From Dromiciops gliroides (lineage: Eukaryota > Chordata > Mammalia > Microbiotheria > Microbiotheriidae), in NCBI RefSeq assembly GCF_019393635.1, contig NC_057861.1, positions 61,816,532 to 61,880,531 of the forward strand: DNA of 64,000 bases. Direction: 5' to 3'. Position 1 is the first letter of the stretch. Every line of letters begins with the position of its first letter. Of this stretch, positions 59,804-64,000 are shown piece by piece. The translations under genes and the position numbers were made by a program. The notes below the pieces were generated by a model. It saw only the letters and a list, made by a program, of their open reading frames with translations, ran no database searches and was not told where the DNA came from.

Positions 59804-62611
59804 CATTAAACATTTCTGCATTAAATTGAATTTTTCTTTTTTCTTTTCTTTCTTTTTTTTTTGGCAGGGCGATGAGGGTTAAGTGACTTGCCCAGGGTCA
59901 CACAGTTAGTAAGTGTCAAGTGTCTGAGGCTGGATTTGAACTCATTTGAAATCAAATGCTTGTTGAATGAATGATGAATGTATACTTTCCTAAATGTTCC
60001 AAATTTTCCCATTCCCTACATGATAATAATCATTTTACATTTATAGGTACTTTCTTCCATTAGTCTTATTCGGACACCATATCATGGCATGGAGTTGACC
60101 TTGAGTTCCTGAAAGCTATACTAGCTGAGCACAAGCTCTGACAGATCCTAGCAAACTGGATAGGCTTCCAATGCTAGGCTGAAAGTTTGTCATCTGAGTA
60201 CCTTCCTAGGCAAATGTGAAGAAACTCTCAGGTTAGCCACAGGGTGATGAATTTTCTGCTATAGTTACTTCTGAATATTATCTACTAAGCTGGAGAGGGA
60301 TTTTGATTTGTGTCAGTGGAAGGAGTATTCACACTGATGACATCATGGAACCTTATAATGTTGAAATATACATACGTATATATATATATATATAAAACTT
60401 TAATGCTTTCCAAGTACTTTTCTTACAACAATTCTAACTAGGTAGAAAAAGTATTTTCTCTATTTTACAAGTAAGTTCAGAGATGTTTGGTTACATGTTT
60501 ATAGTTATAAAGCTATATGAAAATAAAATAAAATATAAATTATACTTCTCAGGCATTTCTCATCTATATACACAAAAAAATGATACTCACTGCAAGCTGA
60601 AAGAGTAGTCTACAGTGCCAGTAGGGTGTTTGCTGTGAAATCTGAATTGCTTTCCGCAAGAGTGGTTTTGCAGCATCAACTGAATTCTGAAAGGACATTT
60701 TTAATTTGGAAAAAAAAAATCAATATTCAAGTAAGATTACTTACACAGCAGTTTCAATTTCTGATGGCTGTTACGAGTCATGCTTATCAAAGGTTTTGGA
60801 ATATATAGAGGCAATTTGCCATGTAAAAACTTGTTAAGCTTTGTACCAGAGACATTTTGCATTTTTCATACAACAATTTATCATTGGACAAGTCTGAAAC
60901 AATCAAGTACAGAATTTCATATGGTCAAATTAGATGTAGACCTCATTCTTCCATTTACCTATTTGGTGAAGCTCTCAGCCCATTATCATCCAGGCTCTTT
61001 CAAATAACATTCTATTTTAAAAGAGGGTGTTCAAATAAAAGTATTTAAGCTCATTAACTTTAATTTTTTTTTTTTAGTGAGGCAATTGGGGTTAAGTGAC
61101 TTGCCCAGGGTCACACAGCTAGTAAGTGTTAAGTGTCTGAGGCCGAATTTGAACTCAGGTACTCCTGACTCCAGGGCCGGTGCTCTTTCCACTATGCCAC
61201 CTAGCTGCCCCTAAGCTCATTAACTTTAAAAATGTAAACAAAAGAAAAATGATCAAATAAAAAGTTAGTTGGGGTTATGAGGAAAGAAACACTCATATAT
61301 TTCTGGTAACAAAATAAACTTGTACAATCTTCCTGCAGAACAATTTAGGTCTATGAAATAACCAGAAAATTTATTATTCCCTTCAATTTTAGTAATGCCA
61401 CTACTAAGAATATATTCTAAGGAAATAATTTAATGTAAACAAAGATGTTTGTAAATACCCTATACGTAGTAGTAATGAAACGCTGAAAGCAACCTTCTAA
61501 ATAGTCAGTGTTTGTTGAACAGTTAAACAGAATATGGTAGGTACATCAAAACAATGGAGTATTACTGCATTGTTTTATTGGTCATAAAGAATGGACAACA
61601 TGAAGAATTATACAAAAATCTGTAAAGATCCATATCAAATCATGTACAGTAAAGAAAAAAGCTAAAGACCTACAATTATGTGTTGTCTTCAAATAAAAAA
61701 CCCAAACCCAAATATATAGACATATGTACATATATAATTATAAGGGTCAAAAGGAAATAGAAAATGAGTTACTGATAAGAGGGAACTGGAGCTTAAAAGT
61801 TTGTATTATGGTTTTGCTATAAAGTGGATGAAATATACATAGAATTTTAAACATTTCCATGCAAATAGAAATAGTCTTCAGACTAAAAATATTAATCACA
61901 CAGAAATTATTTGGAATTTCGCTGTCCACTTCTATGTCATTATAAAGGAATCTTGTTAATATTTTAAAAAATGTTTACACATACATAACCTAAAAATTGG
62001 ATACCCAAAGTAGCAAAGTCATGAAGTATTTAAAAAACTGCAGAAACTTGGGGCAGCTAGGCGGCACAGTGGATAAAACCAGCCCTGGATTCTGGAGGAC
62101 CTGAGTTCAAATCCGACCTCAGACACTTGACACTAACTAGTTGTGTGACCCTGGGCAAGTCACTTAATCCTCACTGCCCCGCAAAAAACCCAAAACAAAA
62201 CAAAACCCAAAAACCCAAAAAACAAAACTGCAGAAACTCTAAATTTAAAAATTACTTTGACTTTTCCTTTGTCATAGCTGTAAAAGAGTGATTCAATTTT
62301 TGAATGACAACAAAACATTCTTACCTCTTGGCAATATAGCTCAGATAGAAGACTTGCTGCTTCAAATTTGACATCTTCAAACTGTGGAATCTAGTGACAT
62401 CTAGTTAAGGAAATATGAAAACTGCAAAGAAAAAATTATATTGCAAAGACTTTTATGCTAAGGAAATCATTTGACTGTAATGATATGCAATCCCAATGTT
62501 ATACTGAGTTGGTGGTTGACTAACATTGAGCCATTCATCCAAAGTCTGTGACATAGCAATACAGTAAGAGAAATAGTGAGATGAAAAGGATACTTGTTGG
62601 GATATCAACCA
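19746..62611 (-). CDS. MAU2: MAU2 (SCC4) cohesin loader subunit, 3' 18 coding exons (5' end outside the window)
   Basis: MAU2 binds the N-terminal region of NIPBL. The pair is the cohesin loader, which places cohesin rings on chromatin in the nucleus. The protein is a superhelix of TPR-like helical repeats. Eighteen minus-strand segments, read from 62611 down to 19746, join in frame through GT/AG sites into 520 codons plus TGA. I recognise the human protein throughout, from [15 protein letters not shown] to the C-terminal TSLASLL. With about 92 residues missing at the N terminus, the total would be about 612 against 613 in human as I recall it. Visible substitutions are mild (for example [25 protein letters not shown]). 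No exon is broken, so the gene looks functional. The promoter and first coding exon(s) lie beyond 64000. In human the neighbours are SUGP1 upstream and GATAD2A downstream; neither is seen here. Confidence 0.97.
20165..20435 (-). mobile_element. L1 ORF2 C-terminal fragment, inverted
   Basis: 79-codon open piece on the minus strand containing [31 protein letters not shown] and [15 protein letters not shown], the typical end of L1 ORF2. Lies in the last MAU2 intron. Confidence 0.9.
20523..20765 (+). mobile_element. CORE-SINE with L2-type tail
   Basis: Head gaggcagctaagtgg, core ctgtaaaatggggataatg, tail cacagtgcctggcagacagt. Confidence 0.75.
21129..21256 (-). CDS. MAU2: MAU2 exon e17
   Basis: 128 nt (about residues 546-588). 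It completes Asp, then reads [20 protein letters not shown] through SLPEHNLIT. The acceptor is TCCCAG and the donor is ACG|GTGAGG. Confidence 0.98.
21540..22185. mobile_element. Cluster of three old MIR-like SINEs
   Basis: A plus copy at about 21540-21735 (tataaaacaggggcta, gttctaaatctatgatt), an inverted copy at about 21815-21960 and a plus copy at about 22040-22185 (tctataaaatggggataata). Confidence 0.65.
22443..22616 (+). mobile_element. Marsupial SINE, type A
   Basis: Complete copy with a 17-bp duplication (gaaaaatgaaatgtttt) at 22426-22442 and 22617-22633. Confidence 0.95.
22757..22906 (-). mobile_element. Marsupial SINE, type B
   Basis: Inverted copy. Duplication taaagt(c/a)atttatt at about 22741 and 22907. 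Confidence 0.94.
22975..23145 (+). mobile_element. MIR-like SINE
   Basis: tRNA-like segment with ctgtgatactgggcaggtc and tctataaaataagggg. Old. Confidence 0.6.
24124..24268 (-). mobile_element. Marsupial SINE, type B, internally deleted
   Basis: Inverted copy lacking the tgctttatccactg segment. Duplication agtccagtccttct at 24110-24123 and 24270-24283. Confidence 0.92.
24587..24677 (-). CDS. MAU2: MAU2 exon e16
   Basis: 91 nt (about residues 516-546), [20 protein letters not shown] through SSALLR plus one base of Asp. The acceptor is GACCAG and the donor is GAG|GTAAGT. Confidence 0.97.
24940..25135 (+). mobile_element. MIR-like SINE
   Basis: tRNA-like head (gtgtggtatagtggagagaa) with a degraded core. 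Old. Confidence 0.55.
25545..25920 (+). mobile_element. L1 3' end
   Basis: Starts in the gaagacatttacgaactgat region after the ORF2 end and runs through cttctgacagaactaatgaa and aagatatttttgtgcatgtg to an A-rich end. Old and 5'-truncated. Confidence 0.65.
25990..27130. other. Unassigned intronic stretch (MAU2)
   Basis: No gene or young repeat. 26200-26270 is purine-rich, with gggaaggcaagggagg-like runs. 26340-26560 has LTR-like features but nothing I can identify. Confidence 0.35.
27373..27545 (-). mobile_element. Marsupial SINE, type B, with (GT)n tail
   Basis: Inverted copy with about 13 GT units at 27381-27407. Duplication caattttcctttt at 27360-27372 and 27546-27558. It splits an L2-like LINE piece (27130-27700). 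Confidence 0.94.
28100..28765 (+). mobile_element. CR1-clade (L2/L3-like) LINE 3' part
   Basis: Contains cccaattggtcttcctgcct, aaagcacaaatctgcccatg and ggaatatactccctccaa, the recognisable order of the mammalian L2/L3 3' region. Decayed. Confidence 0.75.
28785..28990 (-). mobile_element. CORE-SINE/MIR, inverted
   Basis: tttattaagtgtctactatt end, then gaggaaactcaggcagacag and the SINE head in reverse. Confidence 0.7.
29175..29340 (-). mobile_element. Marsupial SINE, type B
   Basis: Inverted copy with a (TTTA)/(TTCA) tail. Flanks cctaact(c/t)att are shared. Confidence 0.92.
29345..30470. other. MAU2 intron, mostly unassigned
   Basis: Old MIR tail at about 29755-29820. No other feature I can support. 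Confidence 0.4.
30487..30659 (-). mobile_element. Marsupial SINE, type B
   Basis: Inverted copy. Perfect duplication accacatatctttc at 30473-30486 and 30660-30673. Confidence 0.95.
31116..31227 (-). CDS. MAU2: MAU2 exon e15
   Basis: 112 nt (about residues 478-515). It completes Lys, then reads [20 protein letters not shown] through VLGNHR. The acceptor is TTGTAG and the donor is AGG|GTGAGT. This is the most conserved C-terminal TPR block. Confidence 0.97.
31470..31730 (-). mobile_element. MIR/CORE-SINE, inverted
   Basis: acatttatatagcacttacc, cccattttacagatgaggaa and gtgacttgcccaaggttaca in reverse MIR order. Confidence 0.75.
32361..32490 (-). mobile_element. Marsupial SINE, type B, with an internal deletion of about 50 bp
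   Basis: Inverted copy. atgagacc(a/t)att flanks at about 32351 and 32493. Confidence 0.9.
32821..32976 (+). mobile_element. Marsupial SINE, type A
   Basis: Complete copy with agtaaagcac at both ends (second at 32977-32986). Tail-to-tail with the next SINE. Confidence 0.94.
33031..33182 (-). mobile_element. Marsupial SINE, type A
   Basis: Inverted copy. Duplication tcttatgcaa at 33021-33030 and 33183-33192. Confidence 0.94.
33449..33600 (-). mobile_element. Marsupial SINE, type A
   Basis: Inverted copy inserted in CR1-clade LINE sequence. tcagacattta flanks at about 33436 and 33602. Confidence 0.93.
33605..33930 (+). mobile_element. CR1-clade (L2/L3-like) LINE part
   Basis: acctgtccaaaacagaactc, ccctattactactgaaggcg and atatctaagcagttaccaag follow the L2/L3 order just upstream of the region seen at 28100-28765. 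Decayed. Confidence 0.75.
34225..34800 (+). mobile_element. CR1-clade LINE 3' ends (L2-like, then L3-like)
   Basis: L2-like to about 34675 (tgcttagcatagcacctggc), then an L3-like end (ctattccacttctaagattc). Confidence 0.65.
35068..35145 (-). CDS. MAU2: MAU2 exon e14
   Basis: 78 nt (about residues 452-478). It completes Ser, then reads [20 protein letters not shown] and RYNEA plus two bases of Lys. The acceptor is CTACAG and the donor is AA|GTGAGT. Confidence 0.97.
35280..35760 (+). mobile_element. CR1-clade (L2-like) LINE 3' part
   Basis: ttaaggccctccataatctg through cataggaaggtgcttac-like tail. Lies just upstream (in transcript order) of exon e14. Confidence 0.6.
35830..35985 (-). mobile_element. 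Marsupial SINE, type B
   Basis: Inverted copy with a G/T-rich tail and ccctctcat flanks. Confidence 0.92.
36269..36318 (-). CDS. MAU2: MAU2 exon e13
   Basis: 50 nt (about residues 436-452), [16 protein letters not shown] plus two bases of the next Ser codon. The acceptor is TTCTAG directly before CTG. Human, as I recall it, has an extra Val at this junction (HQE-V-LYS), so the acceptor position appears shifted by one codon here. Confidence 0.93.
36751..36999 (+). repeat. (TTTC)n/(TTCC)n microsatellite, about 249 bp
   Basis: Blocks of TTTC, then TTCC with a few changes, then TTTC and TTCC again. It sits at the tail end of the SINE at 37000-37130 and likely grew from its A-tail. It creates long Lys/Arg- or Ser/Phe-rich open frames that are not genes. 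Confidence 0.95.
37000..37130 (-). mobile_element. Marsupial SINE, type B
   Basis: Inverted copy whose tail is the long microsatellite. gatag(t/a)aatt flanks at about 36742 and 37132. Confidence 0.9.
37328..37473 (-). mobile_element. Marsupial SINE, type B
   Basis: Inverted copy. Perfect duplication tgtagttatttgt at 37315-37327 and 37474-37486, inside an L2-like piece. Confidence 0.95.
37565..38300 (+). mobile_element. L1 3' end (ORF2 C-terminal region and 3' UTR)
   Basis: gatccagcaatactactgct, gtggtatatgttcgtaatga and gaaatgagcagaaccaggag are typical of the ORF2 end. The 3' UTR and an A-rich end follow. Old, 5'-truncated. Confidence 0.85.
38790..39215. mobile_element. Old MIR-like SINE pieces flanking an L2-like LINE piece
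   Basis: Inverted MIR at 38790-38925, CR1-clade plus-strand piece at 38930-39135, MIR-like end at 39140-39215. Confidence 0.55.
39233..39403 (-). mobile_element. Marsupial SINE, type A
   Basis: Inverted copy. Duplication aattatctctattttt at about 39217 and 39404. Confidence 0.95.
39780..40620. other. Unassigned MAU2 intron sequence
   Basis: A MIR-like piece at about 39910-40050 and a short (AAT)n run at 40405-40427. A 195-codon minus-strand open frame (40009-40596) resembles nothing known and has AT-rich composition; I take it as chance. Confidence 0.4.
40640..41110 (+). mobile_element. CR1-clade (L3-like) LINE 3' remnant
   Basis: tgttctgcttgaccccagtg and ctacaaaataagagctatcc are in L3 order. 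Old. Confidence 0.5.
41400..41700 (+). mobile_element. CR1-clade (L2/L3-like) LINE 3' end
   Basis: ggcttccttcaagtcccaac, ttgtttgcaaatatttgctt and cccactgcttagccagaatc match the LINE 3' end. Confidence 0.7.
41938..42094 (-). mobile_element. Marsupial SINE, type A, inside a hAT end
   Basis: Inverted copy. 18-bp duplication tatatatcaggggttctt at 41920-41937 and 42095-42112, which includes the hAT terminal repeat. Confidence 0.95.
42153..42512 (-). mobile_element. Solo retroviral LTR fossil, 360 bp
   Basis: Starts TGTTAAGG and ends CGTTACA, flanked by a 4-bp duplication CCCA (42149-42152 and 42513-42516), as for gammaretrovirus-like (class I) elements. Minus-strand AATAAATGC at about 42245 fits a poly-A signal, so the LTR reads minus. 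GC-richer than its surroundings. Solo, without internal part; younger than the hAT element it entered. Confidence 0.75.
42802..42885 (-). CDS. MAU2: MAU2 exon e12
   Basis: 84 nt, 28 codons (about residues 408-435), [20 protein letters not shown] followed by REGNRHQE. The acceptor is TTATAG and the donor is GAG|GTAGGT. A nested hAT/LTR/SINE cluster starts about 150 bp downstream in the next intron. Confidence 0.97.
43071..43214 (-). mobile_element. Marsupial SINE, type A (left arm of an inverted pair)
   Basis: Inverted copy. Duplication ccaacttagttttt at 43057-43070 and 43215-43228. Its head faces the head of the next SINE. Confidence 0.96.
43241..43398 (+). mobile_element. Marsupial SINE, type A (right arm of an inverted pair)
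   Basis: Complete copy. Duplication agagaaggga at 43231-43240 and 43399-43408. Nearly identical to the left arm. Confidence 0.96.
44115..44417 (-). mobile_element. Composite SINE: tRNA-type head fused to an RTE 3' tail
   Basis: Minus-strand reading gives the SINE head (44417 to about 44286) followed directly by the RTE LINE 3' end (about 44285-44115, ttctcaaagaggaccatgac in plus), the same sequence family as 5095-5625. This is the RTE-mobilised SINE layout. Confidence 0.75.
44455..45130. mobile_element. Old MIR-like SINE and L2-tail pieces
   Basis: L2-like tail at 44455-44515, inverted MIR pieces at about 44570-44715 and 44930-45130. Confidence 0.5.
45347..45412 (-). CDS. MAU2: MAU2 exon e11
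   Basis: 66 nt, 22 codons (about residues 386-407), [20 protein letters not shown] followed by LR. Human has Val where this copy has Ile after GLYC, as I recall. The acceptor is TTTTCAG and the donor is CGG|GTAAGG. Confidence 0.97.
45600..46130 (+). mobile_element. CR1-clade (L3-like) LINE 3' remnant
   Basis: ctcaaaggaccagactgata, acgtttagtctggaaaagta and an L3-like end near 46090. An old MIR-type tail is inserted around 45810-45880. Confidence 0.5.
46540..46775 (-). mobile_element. MIR, inverted
   Basis: gttgaaaggaacctcagaga, aatgagaatactgaggctca and aggacttgcccaaagtcacg in MIR order. Old. Confidence 0.65.
46877..46954 (-). CDS. MAU2: MAU2 exon e10
   Basis: 78 nt, 26 codons (about residues 360-385), [20 protein letters not shown] followed by QLHTLL. 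The acceptor is TTAACAG and the donor is TTA|GTGAGT. Phase 0-0. Confidence 0.97.
47826..48245 (+). mobile_element. L1 3' end
   Basis: Starts tgctgagtgagatgagtgga (just after the ORF2 end), with 3' UTR cctatattggattgcttgct and a (GGGGAAGG)-like run, ending A-rich. 5'-truncated. Confidence 0.8.
48330..48540 (-). mobile_element. MIR-like SINE, inverted
   Basis: MIR-like order with ttctgaggtcacatgtcaaa and cttttcactggg-type end. Old. Confidence 0.5.
48644..48747 (-). CDS. MAU2: MAU2 exon e9
   Basis: 104 nt (about residues 325-359). It completes the split Met, then reads [20 protein letters not shown] through HKATALQE. The acceptor is TTTAG and the donor is GAG|GTAAGT. Confidence 0.97.
49116..49206 (-). 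CDS. MAU2: MAU2 exon e8
   Basis: 91 nt (about residues 295-325), from [18 protein letters not shown] to LEKLK plus one base of the next Met codon. The acceptor is TGCCAG and the donor is AAA|GTAAGT. Confidence 0.97.
49490..49800 (-). mobile_element. L1 ORF2 fragment, inverted
   Basis: gcttggtagtatagtttgag, ttgattggtatggcattga and tgtctacccatgagtaatta correspond to the antisense of the mid-ORF2 region that is also known in human L1. Old. Confidence 0.7.
50323..50469 (-). CDS. MAU2: MAU2 exon e7
   Basis: 147 nt, 49 codons (about residues 246-294), from [16 protein letters not shown] to EHMCVLVYL. It includes the [19 protein letters not shown] stretch typical of MAU2. The acceptor is CTATAG and the donor is CTG|GTGAGT. 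Confidence 0.98.
50940..51130 (+). mobile_element. L2-like LINE 3' end
   Basis: cttgagtgcagggactatct and gtgtctggcacatagtaaat are the L2 3' end. Confidence 0.7.
51160..52250. other. Apparently unique MAU2 intron sequence
   Basis: I see no recognisable repeat or gene. It lies within the SINE-free block and just downstream (in transcript order) of exon e6. Confidence 0.4.
52253..52408 (-). CDS. MAU2: MAU2 exon e6
   Basis: 156 nt, 52 codons (about residues 194-245), from [20 protein letters not shown] to HYLDAGQ. The acceptor is CTTACAG and the donor is CAG|GTGTGT. The open frame runs on into the introns on both sides but the homology stops at the splice sites. Confidence 0.98.
53486..53631 (-). 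mobile_element. Marsupial SINE, type A
   Basis: Inverted copy. Perfect 16-bp duplication ctctttactgtctttt at 53470-53485 and 53632-53647. Confidence 0.95.
54276..54425 (+). mobile_element. Marsupial SINE, type B
   Basis: Complete copy with cattgccccgc end and A-tail. Forms an inverted pair with the next SINE. Confidence 0.93.
54509..54655 (-). mobile_element. Marsupial SINE, type B
   Basis: Inverted copy. Duplication gttcctatcatttttt at 54493-54508 and 54656-54671. Confidence 0.95.
55049..55199 (-). mobile_element. Marsupial SINE, type A (first of a stacked pair)
   Basis: Inverted copy between copies 1 and 2 of tggtgcattcttctt (55034-55048, 55200-55214). Confidence 0.95.
55215..55364 (-). 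mobile_element. Marsupial SINE, type B (second of a stacked pair)
   Basis: Inverted copy between copies 2 and 3 of the same duplication (third at 55394-55408). A stray T-rich piece ending gcag (55365-55393) looks like the tail of another type B SINE. Confidence 0.94.
55839..55998 (-). mobile_element. Marsupial SINE, type B
   Basis: Inverted copy. Duplication gaaatta(c/a)actttt at 55825-55838 and 55999-56012. It lies about 270 bp downstream (in transcript order) of the 28-nt exon e5. Confidence 0.94.
56271..56298 (-). CDS. MAU2: MAU2 exon e5 (28 nt)
   Basis: A very short exon that completes the split Arg and adds ALFLLSKGM (about residues 184-193). The acceptor is TTTCAG and the donor is ATG|GTAAGT. 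Phase and sequence fit e4 and e6 exactly. Confidence 0.94.
56433..56678 (-). mobile_element. Mar1-type CORE-SINE, inverted
   Basis: tggtcgtgtctgactcttcc tail first, then catttccttctccagtttat, then the head ending cacttagctgcc. Near full length. Confidence 0.88.
57609..57703 (-). CDS. MAU2: MAU2 exon e4
   Basis: 95 nt (about residues 153-184), beginning [17 protein letters not shown] and ending in the first two bases of the Arg codon of YTR. The donor is AG|GTATGC. It joins the one-base remainder at the start of e5. Confidence 0.96.
57820..57963 (-). mobile_element. Marsupial SINE, type B
   Basis: Inverted copy. Perfect 17-bp duplication tggccctaccatatttc at 57803-57819 and 57964-57980. Confidence 0.95.
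58198..58344 (+). mobile_element. Marsupial SINE, type A
   Basis: Complete copy. Duplication aagtagtat(g/a)tgtaata at 58181-58197 and 58345-58361. Confidence 0.95.
58650..58860 (+). mobile_element. CR1-clade (L3-like) LINE 3' remnant
   Basis: gcttgagaaaaagaaaactg, gcagagcctggatggccact are in L3 order. Old. Confidence 0.55.
58870..59095 (-). mobile_element. MIR-like SINE, inverted
   Basis: gacagatgaggcaacattaa and aacttgtccaaagtcataga are in MIR order. Old. Confidence 0.55.
59473..59609 (-). mobile_element. Marsupial SINE, type B
   Basis: Inverted copy missing a few bases of the core (agctagtgtcaagtg). Confidence 0.92.
59612..59830 (-). mobile_element. L1 3' UTR end, inverted, with (AC)n
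   Basis: Same sequence family as 1-150. It contains an (AC)n run of about 24 units at 59753-59800. Confidence 0.75.
59850..59942 (-). mobile_element. Truncated marsupial SINE, type B
   Basis: Inverted copy that stops at tttgaactc, so the head half is missing. Confidence 0.88.
60591..60686 (-). CDS. MAU2: MAU2 exon e3
   Basis: 96 nt (about residues 121-152), beginning [15 protein letters not shown] and ending LLFQLA, a TPR-like helical segment. The acceptor is TTTCAG and the donor is GCA|GTGAGT. Phase 0-0. Confidence 0.97.
61063..61211 (-). mobile_element. Marsupial SINE, type A
   Basis: Inverted copy. Perfect 17-bp duplication taagctcattaacttta at 61046-61062 and 61212-61228. Confidence 0.96.
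61255..61690 (+). mobile_element. Old L1 ORF2 3' fragment
   Basis: gcagaacaatttaggtctat, atatggtaggtacatcaaaa and caatggagtattactgcatt follow the ORF2 end order. Strongly decayed. Confidence 0.6.
62049..62223 (+). mobile_element. Marsupial SINE, type B
   Basis: Complete copy with CCAAAA-rich tail. Duplication aaaactgcagaaact at 62034-62048 and 62224-62238. It sits only about 100 bp downstream of exon e2. Confidence 0.95.
62325..62390 (-). CDS. MAU2: MAU2 exon e2
   Basis: 66 nt, encoding [20 protein letters not shown] plus QE (about residues 99-120), phase 0-0. The acceptor is CACTAG and the donor is GAG|GTAAG. Confidence 0.96.
62594..62611 (-). CDS. MAU2: MAU2 exon e1 in this window (18-nt micro-exon)
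   Basis: Encodes WLISQQ (about residues 93-98), phase 0 at both ends. A long pyrimidine tract ending in TTACAG precedes it. The donor is CAA|GTATCC, clearly weaker than consensus. It joins exactly to IPQFEDV of the next exon, as in the known protein. Confidence 0.9.
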
Positions 62612-62699
62612 CTGTAAGAAAAAAGAAAGAGGGATTAGGTAATAACTGATATTGACAACATAGCAAAAGTTTACAAGGCATGTGAGCTGAAGTATTTGT

Positions 62700-64000
62700 T
62701 ACCTCCTGAAAAGAAGATTCATTTCTGGGGACAGAATTTTCATTCTCTGTTAAGCCTGACTAGTTTGGCTTATAAAGTAAGTTCTCCGCAATCTGGCCCA
62801 ACCTTTCTAGTCTTAGTTCACACAGTCCCTTCCTCCTGTACTCTACACAGCAGTCAGCTGTACTGCTCTTTGTTCTTAAGACATATTCTGTACTTTCCTG
62901 CCTCAAGATTTTTGTTCACTCCCAAAATTCATCTTGTCTTCACTTAGGCTAATGATATCCTATGCCTACCTTAAAGACCACTGCTTCCAAGAAATCTCCA
63001 TTGATAATAGTAGTGATAGCTTCCTCATCTGATTTTATAGCACATTTTGGTCCTCTTATACATCTATTATATCTGTATATAATGCTTATTTTACTTTCTT
63101 CCTCCCTCCATATGGGGGAAGCAGGAGAAAATAGTTAGTGGGTTGCTAAAACCCCTCAATAACATTTCCCATTCTATCTTCTTATGTCCTTGTCTTTGAT
63201 GAATGTGTCCCTTCTTGCAAAAGCTATCCTACTTGTTCCTTCTTGTTCCTGTTCAGTTATATCTCCTCTAGGATCTTGCCCCTTCCCTCTTCTCATTTTC
63301 AATCTTTCCTTATTTGTTGGTTCATTCTTTGCTTCCTACATAAACATATCCAAGCATCCCACATCCTTAAAAAACCTTCACTTGATTCTGCCATTTCCAA
63401 GAGCTTTTATACTATTTCTTCTTTTTTTCACAGTCAAACTCATAAAAACTCATTCATTACCTTTATTTCCTCATCTCCTGCTCAATCCCTAACCTCTTAT
63501 AATATTGCCTCCTGCCACACTTGATTGAAATCCAAACTATCCAAAGTTATCAATGCTCTCTCATTTAAGGCCATCTCAGACCGCATCTTTTCTAAACCTC
63601 TCACCAGATTCTGACACTGTTGACTTTGTCCCAGATACTCTCTTCCACTGGCTTCCATGAAGGTGTTTTCTCCTATTTCTCTAGTCAGTTGTATCACTCT
63701 TCATTTCTGTTGTTGCTGTATCATCATTCATTAACCACAGATGTTTTCCAGGCTTTATTTTGAACCCTTAAAGCTTTTTTCTTTATAGGCTCTCTTTTAA
63801 AAAGCTAATTAGCTCCCTTTGGTTTAATCACCTTGACACAAATAACTCAGATTGTGTATGTATGTATGTATACGTCATCGCCAACTGCATGTTAGAACAT
63901 ATCCACCTGGCTGTTCCAAAGACATTTTAAATTCAACATATCCAAAATAGAACTCACTGACTTCCTTACTACAAACTTTCCCATTTCTCTCAAGGGTATC
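62700..64000 (+). mobile_element. CR1-clade (L2/L3-like) LINE pieces in the MAU2 5' intron
   Basis: 62770-63100 is an L2-like 3' part. 63530-64000 is RT-region sequence (agattctgacactgttgact, aattcaacatatccaaaata) continuing beyond the window. 63100-63530 is pyrimidine-rich and not clearly assigned. Confidence 0.55.

Noticed and set aside
62620-64000. Missing N-terminal MAU2 coding exon within the window
   Set aside because: I searched the minus strand for codons of the SEQARSHLEKA region and the Ala-rich start and found none. They must lie beyond 64000.

Overview
The window looks like nuclear DNA of a marsupial. The strongest sign is about 42 copies of a young tRNA-derived SINE (head ggggcagctaggtggcgcag, A-rich tail) of the type abundant in opossums and Australian marsupials. 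With it are Mar1-type CORE-SINEs, old MIR-like SINEs, marsupial-type L1 3' ends, an RTE-like LINE, CR1-clade (L2/L3-like) LINE pieces and a few retroviral LTR fossils. I cannot fix the species from the sequence alone.

Only one ordinary gene is present: MAU2 (SCC4), the TPR partner of NIPBL in the cohesin-loading complex. It lies on the minus strand. Eighteen coding exons, including an 18-nt micro-exon, run from 62611 down to the stop codon at 19746-19748. All junctions keep GT/AG sites and reading frame. Together they encode 520 residues, which corresponds to about residue 93 to the C terminus of the roughly 612-residue protein. The first coding exon or exons and the promoter lie beyond 64000. 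The 3' UTR lies below 19746.

Layout: 1-13 kb is repeat-rich intergenic DNA. It holds a full-length, intact RPL17 retrocopy (814-1469, minus), LTR fossils at 2.8-4.1 kb, an RTE LINE, a HAL1-like half-L1 with ORF1 (8.2-10.4 kb) and CR1-clade LINE remnants. 13-19.7 kb is SINE-poor and probably contains the MAU2 3' UTR. 19.7-62.6 kb is the MAU2 body, with large introns full of SINEs except for a SINE-free block at about 44.4-53.5 kb. 62.6-64 kb is the intron upstream of the micro-exon and holds CR1-clade LINE sequence.

I found no new multi-gene system. The points worth a second look are the intact RPL17 retrocopy that keeps its 5'TOP start, the MAU2 micro-exon with a weak donor site, a near-perfect head-to-head SINE hairpin inside a MAU2 intron, several multi-layer nested insertions, and two intervals avoided by young SINEs.
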